A stretch of 64,000 nucleotides of DNA from Domibacillus sp. DTU_2020_1001157_1_SI_ALB_TIR_016 (GTDB taxonomy: Bacteria > Bacillota > Bacilli > Bacillales > Domibacillaceae): positions 62,001 to 126,000 of the forward strand of contig NZ_CP135439.1 in NCBI RefSeq assembly GCF_032341995.1, written 5' to 3'. Positions 29,321 to 37,927 of the stretch are shown here, piece by piece. The position numbers and the translations under genes are program-made. Under the pieces are notes generated by a model that saw only the letters and a program-made list of their open reading frames with translations, was not told where the DNA came from and searched no databases. Position 1 is the stretch's first letter; each line of letters starts with the position of its first letter.

Positions 29321-30160
29321 ATGAAGCGTCCTTTTTCCCGTCTGTTTGGCGGAAAAAGTGAAACAGCCATGATGTTTCCCGTAGATGAAGTCAAAGAAAT
29401 ACCGGTAGACTCTCTGGAACCGAACCAATTTCAGCCACGTTTTATCTTTCAAGAAGAAAAAATAGCAGAACTTGCGTCAACTATTGCCGTTCATGGCATT
29501 ATTCAGCCAATTGTTGTCCGGGAGATCGAGGAAGAAAAATATGAAATTATAGCAGGGGAGCGCCGTTTTCGGGCAGCCAAAAGCCTTGGGCATGAAACGG
29601 TACCCGTTATTGTCCGTCAGTTTACGGACGAGCAGACCGCTTCAGCAGCGCTGATTGAAAATATACAGCGGGAAGAGCTGTCTCCAATTGAAGAAGCAAG
29701 CGCTTATCAAAGCCTTCTTCATATAAATAATACAACCCAGCAGTCTCTTGCCCAAATGGTCGGAAAAAGCCAGTCGTTTGTGGCGAATAAGCTGAGGCTG
29801 TTAAAGCTGCCGGACGAAGTGCAGCAGGCGGTTGCTGAAAAAAAAATTACCGAACGCCATGCTCGGGCGCTGCTGCCACTGAAAAAGCCTGAATGGCAGT
29901 GTGAGCTTCTGCGTATTGTGCTTGATAAAGGATTGAATGTAAAACAAACAGAAGACCGCGTGGTCAAAATGCTTGAAAAAGAACCGCCGCGCCCGCGTAC
30001 AAAAGCGGTCAGCCGTGATATTCGCATTGCGTTAAATACGATTCGCCAGTCACTTGTGCTTGTAGAGAAAAGCGGCATCCACGTAGAACAAGATGAAGAA
30101 GACCATGAAGATTTCTATCGGATTACGATTCAAATTCCGAAAAAACCAAAGCAATCATAA
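29321..30160 (+). CDS. noc: Nucleoid occlusion protein Noc
   Basis: Noc is a ParB-family CTP-binding DNA protein that blocks Z-ring assembly over the nucleoid. The 279-residue protein starts with a short amphipathic segment (MKRPFSRLFGG) expected to bind membrane, then the ParB N-domain with GERRFRAAK, a helix-turn-helix (QQSLAQMVGKSQSFVANKLRLL) and a C-terminal dimer domain. It sits between rsmG and soj, as in Bacillus. It differs from Spo0J in its HTH, which fits Noc rather than ParB specificity. GGTGG precedes ATG 29321. Confidence 0.93.
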   Translation: MKRPFSRLFGGKSETAMMFPVDEVKEIPVDSLEPNQFQPRFIFQEEKIAELASTIAVHGIIQPIVVREIEEEKYEIIAGERRFRAAKSLGHETVPVIVRQFTDEQTASAALIENIQREELSPIEEASAYQSLLHINNTTQQSLAQMVGKSQSFVANKLRLLKLPDEVQQAVAEKKITERHARALLPLKKPEWQCELLRIVLDKGLNVKQTEDRVVKMLEKEPPRPRTKAVSRDIRIALNTIRQSLVLVEKSGIHVEQDEEDHEDFYRITIQIPKKPKQS

Positions 30161-30448
30161 ACAATGCCGTTTTGATAAAAAACGGTTCAGGCTGCCCACA
30201 AACGTCCGCGTTCGGCGTCACTTGCCGTCTGCGAATGCTCATGACCTAAAAAAGGTCACTCCGCTTCTCAGCCGGCGGCGTTCTTGGAAAGAGCAGGCGT
30301 TTTCAATCAGCCTGCTTTCTTACTTTGTCTACACTCTCAGCCGTTTTAATAAAAAGCGGCTTTTTTTTTACGGCGTAAAAGCCAAAACGCGCCAATTTTG
30401 ATAAAATAAAAACAGATAACACCGACAGACGAAAGCAGGTGGCTTCTT
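30161..30448 (+). terminator. noc-soj intergenic region with two hairpins
   Basis: This 288-nt gap has no gene. It contains TGACC/GGTCA (30242-30246 with 30254-30258), AGCAGGC/GCCTGCT (30292-30298 with 30310-30316) and AGCCG/CGGCT (30339-30343 with 30357-30361), the last followed by nine more T and so the best terminator. Soj and Spo0J therefore probably have their own promoter in the last 80 bases. Confidence 0.6.
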
Positions 30449-31210
30449 TTGGGAAAAGTAATTGCGGTCGCCAATCAAAAAGGCGGCGTTGGAAAAACAA
30501 CAACATCAGTAAATTTAGGGGCATCACTCGCCTCTCTTGACAAGAAGGTGCTTCTTCTTGATATTGATCCGCAGGGAAACGCAACAAGCGGTGCCGGCGT
30601 TGAAAAAAAAAGCGTAGATCAATGCATTTATGACGTCATTGTGGATGATGTAGAACTGGCTGATGTCATTAAGCCTACAACAGCGAAAGGCATGTTTGTC
30701 GCACCGGCAACCATTGCCCTCGCAGGTGCTGAAATTGAACTTGTATCTGCCATTTCCCGAGAGCTTCGAATGAAAAGGGCACTCGAGCCGCTCCGTGAAA
30801 GCTTTGATTATATTATTATCGACTGTCCGCCATCGCTTGGTTTGTTAACGATCAATGCGCTGACGGCAGCGGACTCTGTTTTAATTCCAGTTCAATGTGA
30901 ATATTATGCGCTTGAAGGATTAAATCAGCTGTTAAATACAATCCGGCTCGTTCAAAAGCATTTAAATAAAGACCTTTACATAGAAGGTGTTCTATTAACC
31001 ATGTTTGATGCCCGGACCAATTTAAGTATTCAAGTGGCAGAAGAAGTGAAAAAGTATTTTCATGACAAGGTGTATCAATCTGTCATACCGCGTAACGTCC
31101 GATTAAGTGAAGCACCGAGCCACGGCAAACCGGTTTTACTGTATGATGCCCGTTCACGCGGTGCAGAAGTGTATCTTGATTTTGCGAAAGAGGTGGCAGC
31201 ACATGGCTAA
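30449..31210 (+). CDS. soj: Chromosome partitioning ATPase Soj (ParA)
   Basis: Soj is a deviant Walker A ATPase that works with Spo0J in origin segregation and regulates DnaA. The 253-residue protein begins [19 protein letters not shown], with the deviant P-loop lysine, and has DIDPQGN and [16 protein letters not shown] precedes TTG 30449. Its 3' end overlaps spo0J by 8 nt. Confidence 0.97.
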   Translation: MGKVIAVANQKGGVGKTTTSVNLGASLASLDKKVLLLDIDPQGNATSGAGVEKKSVDQCIYDVIVDDVELADVIKPTTAKGMFVAPATIALAGAEIELVSAISRELRMKRALEPLRESFDYIIIDCPPSLGLLTINALTAADSVLIPVQCEYYALEGLNQLLNTIRLVQKHLNKDLYIEGVLLTMFDARTNLSIQVAEEVKKYFHDKVYQSVIPRNVRLSEAPSHGKPVLLYDARSRGAEVYLDFAKEVAAHG

Positions 31211-32054
31211 AGGGCTCGGCAGAGGTTTGGATGCACTTTTTAAAGATTTAGGTGCTGATGATAAAAACAGCACTGTGCAGGATATTTCCGTTAAAGAGAT
31301 TCGCCCGAATCCGCATCAGCCGCGGAAAAAGTTTAAAGAAGAAGCAATTGAAGAATTAAAGCAGTCTATACAGTCACACGGCATCCTGCAGCCGATCGTG
31401 CTTCGAAAAAGCATAAAAGGATACGAGATTGTAGCCGGAGAACGGCGTTACAGGGCTGCTAAAGCGGCTGGCATGACAGCTGTGCCGGCGATCATTAAAG
31501 AATTAACAGAAGCTCAAATGATGGAGCTTGCTCTGCTGGAAAACCTTCAGCGGGAGGATTTAACCGTAATGGAAGAAGCGGCAGCTTATCAGCTGATTAT
31601 GGACAAGCTGAACGTTACACAGGCAGAGCTTGCCGAGCGGATCGGCAAGAGCCGTCCGCATATTGCCAATTACGTCCGGCTGCTTGATTTGCCGGGTGAG
31701 ATTCAAGATATGATTTCAGATGAAAAACTATCGATGGGACATGCCCGGGCGCTGCTCGGTGTGAAGCCGAAAGCAAAGCAGCTAAAGGCAGCTGAAAAAA
31801 CAGCTTCAGAAAACTGGACCGTCCGCCAGCTTGAAAGTTGGATCCGGGAAGAAAAAGAAAAAGTTTCACGTGAAACAAAGCCGGTTAGAAAAGATATTTT
31901 TATTTTAGATCAAGAAGAGGTTCTTCGGGAGCGGTTCGGCACATCCGTGCAAATCCGCCAATCTAAAAACGGCAAAAAAGGTAAAATTGAAATTGAATAT
32001 ATGTCTACGGAAGACTTAAACCGCATCTTGGAAATGCTTGATAACAGAGGTTAA
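31203..32054 (+). CDS. spo0J: Chromosome partitioning protein Spo0J (ParB)
   Basis: Spo0J is the CTP-dependent clamp that loads at parS and recruits SMC. The 283-residue protein has the ParB N-domain with GERRYRAAK and ENLQREDL, an HTH ([24 protein letters not shown]) and a C-terminal dimer domain. The open frame begins at 31107 inside soj, but ATG 31203 gives the family start [14 protein letters not shown] parS site lies in the gene itself. Confidence 0.97.
   Translation: MAKGLGRGLDALFKDLGADDKNSTVQDISVKEIRPNPHQPRKKFKEEAIEELKQSIQSHGILQPIVLRKSIKGYEIVAGERRYRAAKAAGMTAVPAIIKELTEAQMMELALLENLQREDLTVMEEAAAYQLIMDKLNVTQAELAERIGKSRPHIANYVRLLDLPGEIQDMISDEKLSMGHARALLGVKPKAKQLKAAEKTASENWTVRQLESWIREEKEKVSRETKPVRKDIFILDQEEVLRERFGTSVQIRQSKNGKKGKIEIEYMSTEDLNRILEMLDNRG
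31862..31877. other. parS: parS site inside spo0J
   Basis: The 16-mer matches the Spo0J-binding consensus TGTTTCACGTGAAACA at 15 of 16 positions (first base A). B. subtilis spo0J carries a parS in a corresponding place. Confidence 0.92.
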
Positions 32055-32057
32055 ACG

Positions 32058-32753
32058 ATGTTTATAACAGGTTCGCTCGTGAATGGAATTGCCATTGGCG
32101 CCGGTGCATTGCTCGGCGCCTCTATGGCGAGGATTCCAGAAGGAATAAAAGGAACAGTCATGCACGCGATTGGGCTGGCGGTAGTGGTGCTTGGCTTACA
32201 AATGGGATTAAAAGGCGAGAATTTCCTGCTCGTGATTTTGAGTCTTACAGCTGGCGCTGTAGTAGGCGAGCTGCTTAAAATTGATGAACGGCTGAATGAT
32301 CTTGGCAATTGGCTTGAGCAGAAAGTAGGCTCAAAAGGAAACGGCAGCATTTCGCAGGGGTTTGTAACGGCGACTCTTATTTTTGTCATTGGGGCAATGG
32401 GTGTTATTGGCGCGCTTGACAGCGGCATCCGGGGAAATCATGAAGTGCTGTTTACAAAATCACTGATCGATGGGATTACGGCTCTTATTTTAACGACTAC
32501 ACTTGGCATCGGTGTTTTATTTTCCGCTGTCCCTGTTCTTCTATATGAAGGGCTTATTGCCCTGTTTGCGACGCAAATTGACCGTTTTGTTTCGCAGGAA
32601 TGGATGGATGCCTTTATTTTAGAAATGACGGCAGCCGGGGGGATTATGATTTTTGCCATCGGTCTGAATTTGCTTCAAATTACCAATATACGCATTGCTA
32701 ATCTGCTGCCGGCAATTGCCTTCGTCGCCTTGTTTGTAACGATTTGGCCGTAA
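32058..32753 (+). CDS. DUF554 family membrane protein
   Basis: This 231-residue protein is almost entirely hydrophobic, with about six to seven membrane segments and a short polar loop (KIDERLNDLGNWLEQKVGS). It fits the DUF554 family, whose members have no established biochemical function; some have been proposed as transporters. It begins 3 nt after the spo0J stop, so it is cotranscribed with soj-spo0J. A hairpin AAGCTTCTC/GAGGAGCTT with a T run ends the unit. Confidence 0.85.
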   Translation: MFITGSLVNGIAIGAGALLGASMARIPEGIKGTVMHAIGLAVVVLGLQMGLKGENFLLVILSLTAGAVVGELLKIDERLNDLGNWLEQKVGSKGNGSISQGFVTATLIFVIGAMGVIGALDSGIRGNHEVLFTKSLIDGITALILTTTLGIGVLFSAVPVLLYEGLIALFATQIDRFVSQEWMDAFILEMTAAGGIMIFAIGLNLLQITNIRIANLLPAIAFVALFVTIWP

Positions 32754-32782
32754 GCTTCTCTTCGGAGGAGCTTTTTTCATTT
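32750..32782 (+). terminator. Terminator after the DUF554 gene
   Basis: The stem AAGCT-CTC/GAG-AGCTT with a TTCG loop is followed by TTTTTT. Confidence 0.8.
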
Positions 32783-32795
32783 TTCAAAAAACTCA

Positions 32796-32823
32796 TTGAC
32801 ACCTGCTCTTTCCCATGTAATAA
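32796..32823 (+). promoter_or_regulatory. Promoter of the sugar ABC transporter
   Basis: TTGACA (32796-32801), 16 nt, then TAATAA (32818-32823). It is the only good promoter before the binding-protein gene, and its -10 lies in the palindrome at 32815-32838. Confidence 0.6.
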
Positions 32824-32838
32824 TCCTAGTTATTACAT
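32815..32838. promoter_or_regulatory. Candidate operator palindrome
   Basis: ATGTAATAA (32815-32823) and TTATTACAT (32830-32838) are perfect inverted arms around TCCTAG. The site overlaps the -10 and start region, the position of a repressor operator. I do not recognise the matching regulator, and no regulator gene lies next to the transporter. Confidence 0.55.
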
Positions 32839-32897
32839 AAGAATTATAAGGTTATTGAAATGGAAGGGGGCAGCACAGGATTGTCTGTGCGGATTCA

Positions 32898-33998
32898 ATG
32901 AAGTTAAAACAAACATTAGGCCTTTCGGCTGTAGCACTTTCACTTTTTCTAGCAGGCTGCGGCGGCGAAAATGCTTCATCAGGCGGAAGCCATACACCTG
33001 TTGAAAACGTACCCGAGCAGGTAAACGGAGAAGATCCGGTTAAAATTAAAGTAATCCGCAAAATTGGCGGTGACGACCATACGGCCCAGTTTTTAGCGGG
33101 CGCACAAAAAGAAGGCGAATCGCTTGGGTTTCAAGTAGACACAATCACCGCTAACGGTGATTCTGCTAAATTCCATGATGCGATTAATCAAGGGCTCACA
33201 CAGGATTACGACGGCTTTATTATTTCACACGGCGATGATGCAGCAACAATCAGCGAAGTGAAAAAGCTTGTGGAAGCAGGAAAAAGTGTCGTTACATTTG
33301 ATTCCAATGAGGAACTAAAAAATGTGAAAGGCGTGACCCTGACATCCCAGGATGACGAAGCATTGGCAACACTGGCTCTTGACCAATTGATTAAAGATAC
33401 AAAGGGCAAGGCAAACATTGCTTATTTATGGGTAGACGGGTTCCCGCCAATGGTACGCCGCAATGCCGTATACGAGCAAAAGCTAAGTGAAAACCCAGGT
33501 ATCAAGGAAGTGGACCGTTTTGGTGTAGCCGCTGCTGATACAACGGTTCAAACACAAAATGCCGTGCAGGCCATGCTGAAAAAATATCCAGAAGGCAAAC
33601 TCGATGCTATTTTTGCAACGTGGGATGCTTTCGCTATCGGTGCCGCACGCGCCGTGCAGGAAGCAGGACGGGATGATGTAAAGATTTACGGTATTGACGT
33701 TTCCAATGCAGATTTGCAGGAAATTCAAGATCCAAAAAGCCCTTGGCAGTACACAGCTGCCGTAGACCCGGCACTGATTGGTTCAATCGATATGCGTATT
33801 CTGGCGAAAAAAATCGCTGGGGAAGAAACACCACAGGAATATGCGCTTGAGCCATCGCTTATTTCAAAAGATCAGCTTCAATCCGCTGACGGCGCAGTGA
33901 ACATGGAAAGCCTGTCCGGTGTTGTGGAAGGCTGGGGACAGTCGGATGAATTCACAGAAGACTGGATGAAAACGTTAAAAGAACATTATGCAAAATAA
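32898..33998 (+). CDS. Sugar ABC transporter substrate-binding lipoprotein
   Basis: The 366-residue protein has a lipoprotein signal with FLAGC (Cys21), a Gly/Ser linker, and a periplasmic-binding-protein type I fold (RbsB/Peripla_BP_4 group; about residues 48-330). It binds a sugar-like ligand outside the cell and delivers it to the ATPase/permease encoded next. The ligand cannot be read from sequence; ribose/galactose-type or another sugar alcohol is possible. The nearest Shine-Dalgarno (GGAAGGGGG, ending 32870) is 27 nt from ATG 32898, with a hairpin between. A terminator hairpin follows the gene, which would give more binding protein than ATPase. Confidence 0.88.
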   Translation: MKLKQTLGLSAVALSLFLAGCGGENASSGGSHTPVENVPEQVNGEDPVKIKVIRKIGGDDHTAQFLAGAQKEGESLGFQVDTITANGDSAKFHDAINQGLTQDYDGFIISHGDDAATISEVKKLVEAGKSVVTFDSNEELKNVKGVTLTSQDDEALATLALDQLIKDTKGKANIAYLWVDGFPPMVRRNAVYEQKLSENPGIKEVDRFGVAAADTTVQTQNAVQAMLKKYPEGKLDAIFATWDAFAIGAARAVQEAGRDDVKIYGIDVSNADLQEIQDPKSPWQYTAAVDPALIGSIDMRILAKKIAGEETPQEYALEPSLISKDQLQSADGAVNMESLSGVVEGWGQSDEFTEDWMKTLKEHYAK

Positions 33999-34007
33999 GA
34001 ACAGAAC

Positions 34008-34044
34008 CCGAGGAAATCTCTTTTAAAGAGATTTCCTCCTTTTC
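34008..34044 (+). terminator. Attenuator hairpin between binding protein and ATPase genes
   Basis: Fourteen-base arms (34010-34023 with 34025-34038) form a perfect hairpin followed by CTTTT. It is likely a partial terminator that sets unequal expression within the operon. Confidence 0.7.
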
Positions 34045-34067
34045 TGTCGCCGAAAGGAGGATACAAG

Positions 34068-35567
34068 ATGACTGCAACACTTGATATGAAAAATATTTCG
34101 ATTTCCTTTCCCGGTGTAAAAGCGCTGAACGAAGTGGATTTTGGGGCGCAGACAGGGCAGGTTCACGCATTAATCGGCGCAAACGGAGCCGGGAAATCCA
34201 CGCTTATGAAAATTTTATCCGGTGCCTACGGCCATTATGAAGGAGAGCTGTCGATCAACGGAGAGCTTATTCATGTCCGTCAGCCGGCTGATGCAAAAAA
34301 GTATGGTATTCAAATGGTTTATCAGGAAGTAGATACAGCACTTATTCCTCATTTAACCGTTGGTGAAAATATTATGATGGATCAGCTTGTAAACGGCAAA
34401 GGGGGAAGCGGATGGATCCACTGGAGGAAGCTCCGGGAAAAGTCCGCTGCGCTGCTGGAAAGAATGAACCTTTCTCTTTCTCCAACAAAGCAGGTAAGTG
34501 AGCTGACACTGGCAGAAAAGCAGATGGTGCTGATTGCCCGGGCCATTTCAAATGACTGCCGCTTTTTAATTTTAGATGAGCCGACCGCTCCGCTCAGCCA
34601 GGCAGAAACTGATGAATTATTCCGGATTGTGCGGCAGCTGAAGCAAGAGGATGTAAGTATTATTTTTATTTCACACCGCCTTCCAGAATTGTTTGAGATC
34701 TGCGACGACATTACGATTATGCGCAACGGGGAGCTTGTTTCAAAAAAACGCATAGCAGACACGACGCAAAATGAAGTAGTCGAAAACATGCTGGGCCGGA
34801 AAATGGACGAGCAGTTTCCAGTCCGCAAATCTGAAAAGGGAATAGTACTGCTTCAAGCATCCAGCCTTTCAGCAGCCGGTGTAAACGGTGTGAATATAAC
34901 CGTTCACGCCGGGGAAGTGGTCGGTTTAACGGGGCTTGTCGGTGCCGGAAAATCGGAAATATGCAAAGCGCTGTTTGGAGAATCCAAAGTGGAAGCGGGA
35001 AACATTCAAGTAAAAGGAAAGCCGGTATCGCTTCGTTCGCCTTACGATGCAGTCCGCAGCGGCCTTGTACTTGTGCCGGAGGAAAGGCGCCGTGAAGGTG
35101 TATTTGTGTCAGAATCCGTACGCTCAAACATCACCGTCACCACGCTGAAGTCGATGCTGAGAGCGGGTGCCTGGATTAATTTAAAAAAAGAAAAAGAAAC
35201 GGCTGTTTCTGTTATCGAGCGGCTGGATGTGCGGACCCCGTCTCCTGAAACGAAGGTCCGCTACCTGTCAGGCGGAAACCAGCAAAAAATTGCAATTGGA
35301 AAATGGCTGCTTGCCGAAGCGGATGTGTATATCTTTGACGAGCCGACAAAAGGCATTGATGTTGGGGCGAAGCGGGAAATTTTCGACTTAATCGCCGAGC
35401 TTGCCGCGCGCGGAAAAGGCATTTTATACGCATCAAGTGAACTGCCTGAAATATTTGGTATGACAGACCGGCTGTATGTGATTTACGATGGACAGGCCGT
35501 GATGGAAAAAGAAACCGCGCTTACGACAGAAGAAGAAGTCATGTATTATTCAACAGGAGGAAACTAA
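34068..35567 (+). CDS. Sugar ABC transporter ATP-binding protein (RbsA/MglA type)
   Basis: The 499-residue protein has two fused ABC ATPase domains, as is usual for this transporter class. The N-terminal one has Walker A GANGAGKST and a signature reading LTLAEKQMV. The C-terminal one has a variant P-loop GLVGAGKSE and signature LSGGNQQK with FDEPTKGIDVGAK. It energises import of the ligand captured by the preceding lipoprotein. AAAGGAGG precedes ATG 34068. Confidence 0.93.
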   Translation: MTATLDMKNISISFPGVKALNEVDFGAQTGQVHALIGANGAGKSTLMKILSGAYGHYEGELSINGELIHVRQPADAKKYGIQMVYQEVDTALIPHLTVGENIMMDQLVNGKGGSGWIHWRKLREKSAALLERMNLSLSPTKQVSELTLAEKQMVLIARAISNDCRFLILDEPTAPLSQAETDELFRIVRQLKQEDVSIIFISHRLPELFEICDDITIMRNGELVSKKRIADTTQNEVVENMLGRKMDEQFPVRKSEKGIVLLQASSLSAAGVNGVNITVHAGEVVGLTGLVGAGKSEICKALFGESKVEAGNIQVKGKPVSLRSPYDAVRSGLVLVPEERRREGVFVSESVRSNITVTTLKSMLRAGAWINLKKEKETAVSVIERLDVRTPSPETKVRYLSGGNQQKIAIGKWLLAEADVYIFDEPTKGIDVGAKREIFDLIAELAARGKGILYASSELPEIFGMTDRLYVIYDGQAVMEKETALTTEEEVMYYSTGGN

Positions 35568-35568
35568 A

Positions 35569-36546
35569 GTGTCTCAGAAAAAACCGTTTCAGTTGTTTGA
35601 TTTTTTTTATAAATACGGCACAATCTTAACCATTATTGTGTTAATTGCTGTTTTTACCGCCTTGAATCCTGCTTTTATAAGCAGCGACAATGTTTTGAAC
35701 ATTTTACGCTCGATTTCCATTGTCACGATTATTGCTGTAGGAGTTACAGTGTCACTTTCGATAAATGGATTTGATTTATCGGTCGGCTCATCCGCTTCCC
35801 TGGCAAGTGCTGTGGTGATCTCTATGTTTGTCTGGTTTTCGCAGAACCTTGTTGTGGCGCTTTTGGCAGCCCTTCTCGGCGCTGTGCTCATCGGTATATT
35901 AAACTCTATTATGATCGTTAAGCTGAAAATTCCAGATATGCTGGCTACATTGGCAATGATGTTTATCATTCAAGGTGTCGCTTTAACATATACAAAAGGA
36001 GCAACCATTTCTGAAAACATGGTCATGGCTGATGGATCTTATGCAGAAGGTGTAATCAGCCCTGTTTTTGCCAAGCTTGGACAGCTTCCCTGGATTATCG
36101 TCATCATGGTCGTAGTTGTTTTAGCCGTTCAAGGATTTCTTTCATTGACAAAGCACGGCCGGTTTATGTATATGATCGGCGGCAATCAAGAAGCTGCCCG
36201 TTTGTCCGGCATTCCTGTAAACAAATACAAAGTAGCCGCTTATATTTTGTCAGCACTTTTAGCCGCGCTTGGCGGTATTGTATTAGCTTCCCGCGTGATG
36301 ACGGCTGAAATTAACGCAGGCGGCCCTTACTTAATGGATGCGGTAGCCGCTGCGTTTATTGGATTATCCGTTCTCGGTGCCGGCAAGCCGAACGCGCTCG
36401 GCACCTTTGTTGGTGCGGTATTAATCGGTATTTTGCAAAATGGGCTCGTGATGATGTCTGTCCCTTATTATGCGATGGATATTGTAAAAGGGTCCGTTCT
36501 TGCTTTTGCCCTGGCGCTCACTTACTATAAGCGGACACACGCATAA
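35569..36546 (+). CDS. Sugar ABC transporter permease (RbsC type)
   Basis: This 325-residue BPD_transp_2-family permease has about eight to ten membrane segments and the conserved stretch SINGFDLSVGSSASLASA. A single permease gene suggests a homodimer. GTG 35569 follows AGGAGG and lies 1 nt after the ATPase stop. The last gene of the three-gene transporter. Confidence 0.92.
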   Translation: MSQKKPFQLFDFFYKYGTILTIIVLIAVFTALNPAFISSDNVLNILRSISIVTIIAVGVTVSLSINGFDLSVGSSASLASAVVISMFVWFSQNLVVALLAALLGAVLIGILNSIMIVKLKIPDMLATLAMMFIIQGVALTYTKGATISENMVMADGSYAEGVISPVFAKLGQLPWIIVIMVVVVLAVQGFLSLTKHGRFMYMIGGNQEAARLSGIPVNKYKVAAYILSALLAALGGIVLASRVMTAEINAGGPYLMDAVAAAFIGLSVLGAGKPNALGTFVGAVLIGILQNGLVMMSVPYYAMDIVKGSVLAFALALTYYKRTHA

Positions 36547-36624
36547 TTCAATTTTCTGTGAAAAAGTGTTTTCTCCTGTTAAAATGGAAACGACTTATGT
36601 AAACCAGCAGAAGGAGGGCTTTTT

Positions 36625-37548
36625 TTGGACGATCAATCATTATCAACCTATCAGCGCGCCCTCGAATCGTTGTGGAGAAAGTTTACCAATGAAGAAACGT
36701 GGCTTGCGTTCGGAGAAGGCACTATTAAAATTACCCTGACGATTCTGGTGGCGTGGTTTATTGTAAAAGTTGGGAAAATCGCCATCCGCAATTTTTTTGC
36801 TCTTCGCTCAAAAGCACCATTGACGTTTTCTGAGCGGCGGGAAAACACATTGCTCAAATTGATTGAAAATGTGCTGGCGTATGTGGTGTACTTTATTGCG
36901 CTTGTGAATATACTTGGGGTTCTAACCTTTGATGTAAAAGGACTCATCGCTGGAGCCGGGGTGCTCGGGCTTGCGATTGGTTTTGGCGCTCAAAGCTTGG
37001 TAAAAGACGTGATTACGGGCTTTTTTATCATTTTTGAAGACCAGTTTTCAGTAGGAGATTTTGTCCGAATCGGCCAGTTTGAAGGAACAGTCGAGGAAAT
37101 TGGCCTGCGCACAACAAAGCTGAAGGTATGGACGGGTGAAATTCATATCTTGCCAAACGGCAGCATTATAGAAGTCACGAATTTCTCTCTTCATAACAGT
37201 GTGGCTGTCGTTGACATCAGTATTGCCTATGAGGAAAATGTCGAAAAAGCTGAGAAGGTGATTAACGAGCTTCTTGAGACATTAAAAGACAAGTATCCTG
37301 AAATTGTCGATACACCGAAGCTGCTCGGCATTCAAATGCTGGGACCGTCAGATGTGACTCTTCGGATTACAGCGGAAACAACGCCGATGAATCACTGGTA
37401 TGTGGCTCGAATGATGCGCAAAGACATCAAGGAATGTCTGGATGCGAACGGAATTGAAATTCCATATCCGCGCATGGTGATGTACTCAAGAACGGAGCAG
37501 GAAGCACAAGCAGGCTCAAAACAGGCAAAAAGCGGGGGAACGGCATAA
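36625..37548 (+). CDS. Small-conductance mechanosensitive channel (MscS family)
   Basis: The 307-residue protein has about three membrane segments, with the pore-lining helix region VKGLIAGAGVLGLAIGFGAQ followed by the beta domain (DFVRIGQFEGTVEEIGLRTTKL) and a C-terminal alpha/beta domain. MscS channels open under membrane tension to release osmolytes in hypo-osmotic shock. AAGGAGGG precedes TTG 36625. It directly abuts the DUF951 gene. Confidence 0.93.
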   Translation: MDDQSLSTYQRALESLWRKFTNEETWLAFGEGTIKITLTILVAWFIVKVGKIAIRNFFALRSKAPLTFSERRENTLLKLIENVLAYVVYFIALVNILGVLTFDVKGLIAGAGVLGLAIGFGAQSLVKDVITGFFIIFEDQFSVGDFVRIGQFEGTVEEIGLRTTKLKVWTGEIHILPNGSIIEVTNFSLHNSVAVVDISIAYEENVEKAEKVINELLETLKDKYPEIVDTPKLLGIQMLGPSDVTLRITAETTPMNHWYVARMMRKDIKECLDANGIEIPYPRMVMYSRTEQEAQAGSKQAKSGGTA

Positions 37549-37746
37549 ATGGAAGAGAAACAGTTTGCGTTGCACGATGTGGTAGAAATGAAAAAAGCCC
37601 ATCCTTGCGGAACAAATCGCTGGAAAATCATTCGTCTTGGCATGGACATTCGAATCAAGTGTGAAGGGTGCGGACACAGTGTCATGCTGCCGCGGCGTGA
37701 ATTTGCGAAAAAAATGAAAAAAGTAGTAACCGAGAGCGGCGAGTAA
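37549..37746 (+). CDS. DUF951 family small protein
   Basis: This 65-residue protein begins at the base after the mscS stop codon. It has the DUF951 pattern HDVVEMKKAHPCGTNRW and CEGCGHSVMLPR; the cysteines suggest metal binding. The function is not known. The conserved neighbourhood in Bacilli is mscS-DUF951-ychF. Confidence 0.9.
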   Translation: MEEKQFALHDVVEMKKAHPCGTNRWKIIRLGMDIRIKCEGCGHSVMLPRREFAKKMKKVVTESGE

Positions 37747-37839
37747 GCCGCTCTTTCTTTTGGAGCAAAAAGACGTTTTAGAATAGAAGCTGTTTCCCCT
37801 GGTATTTCATCCTGACCTTGGGCTTGCGCTTTTCTTACG

Positions 37840-37868
37840 TTGCCTTTTTCCGCCTTAGTCCATATAAT
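37840..37868 (+). promoter_or_regulatory. ychF promoter
   Basis: TTGCCT (37840-37845), 17 nt, TATAAT (37863-37868), 60 nt before the gene. Confidence 0.75.
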
Positions 37869-37927
37869 GGGGAAAGGTTTAGAATACTATGTACGTGTTT
37901 ACAGAAAACAAGGAGTGAACCAATTAT

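Noticed and set aside
29321..32054. Noc-binding sites (ATTTCCCGGGAAAT type)
   Set aside because: I looked for CCCGGG cores and found only those in rRNA or non-matching contexts.
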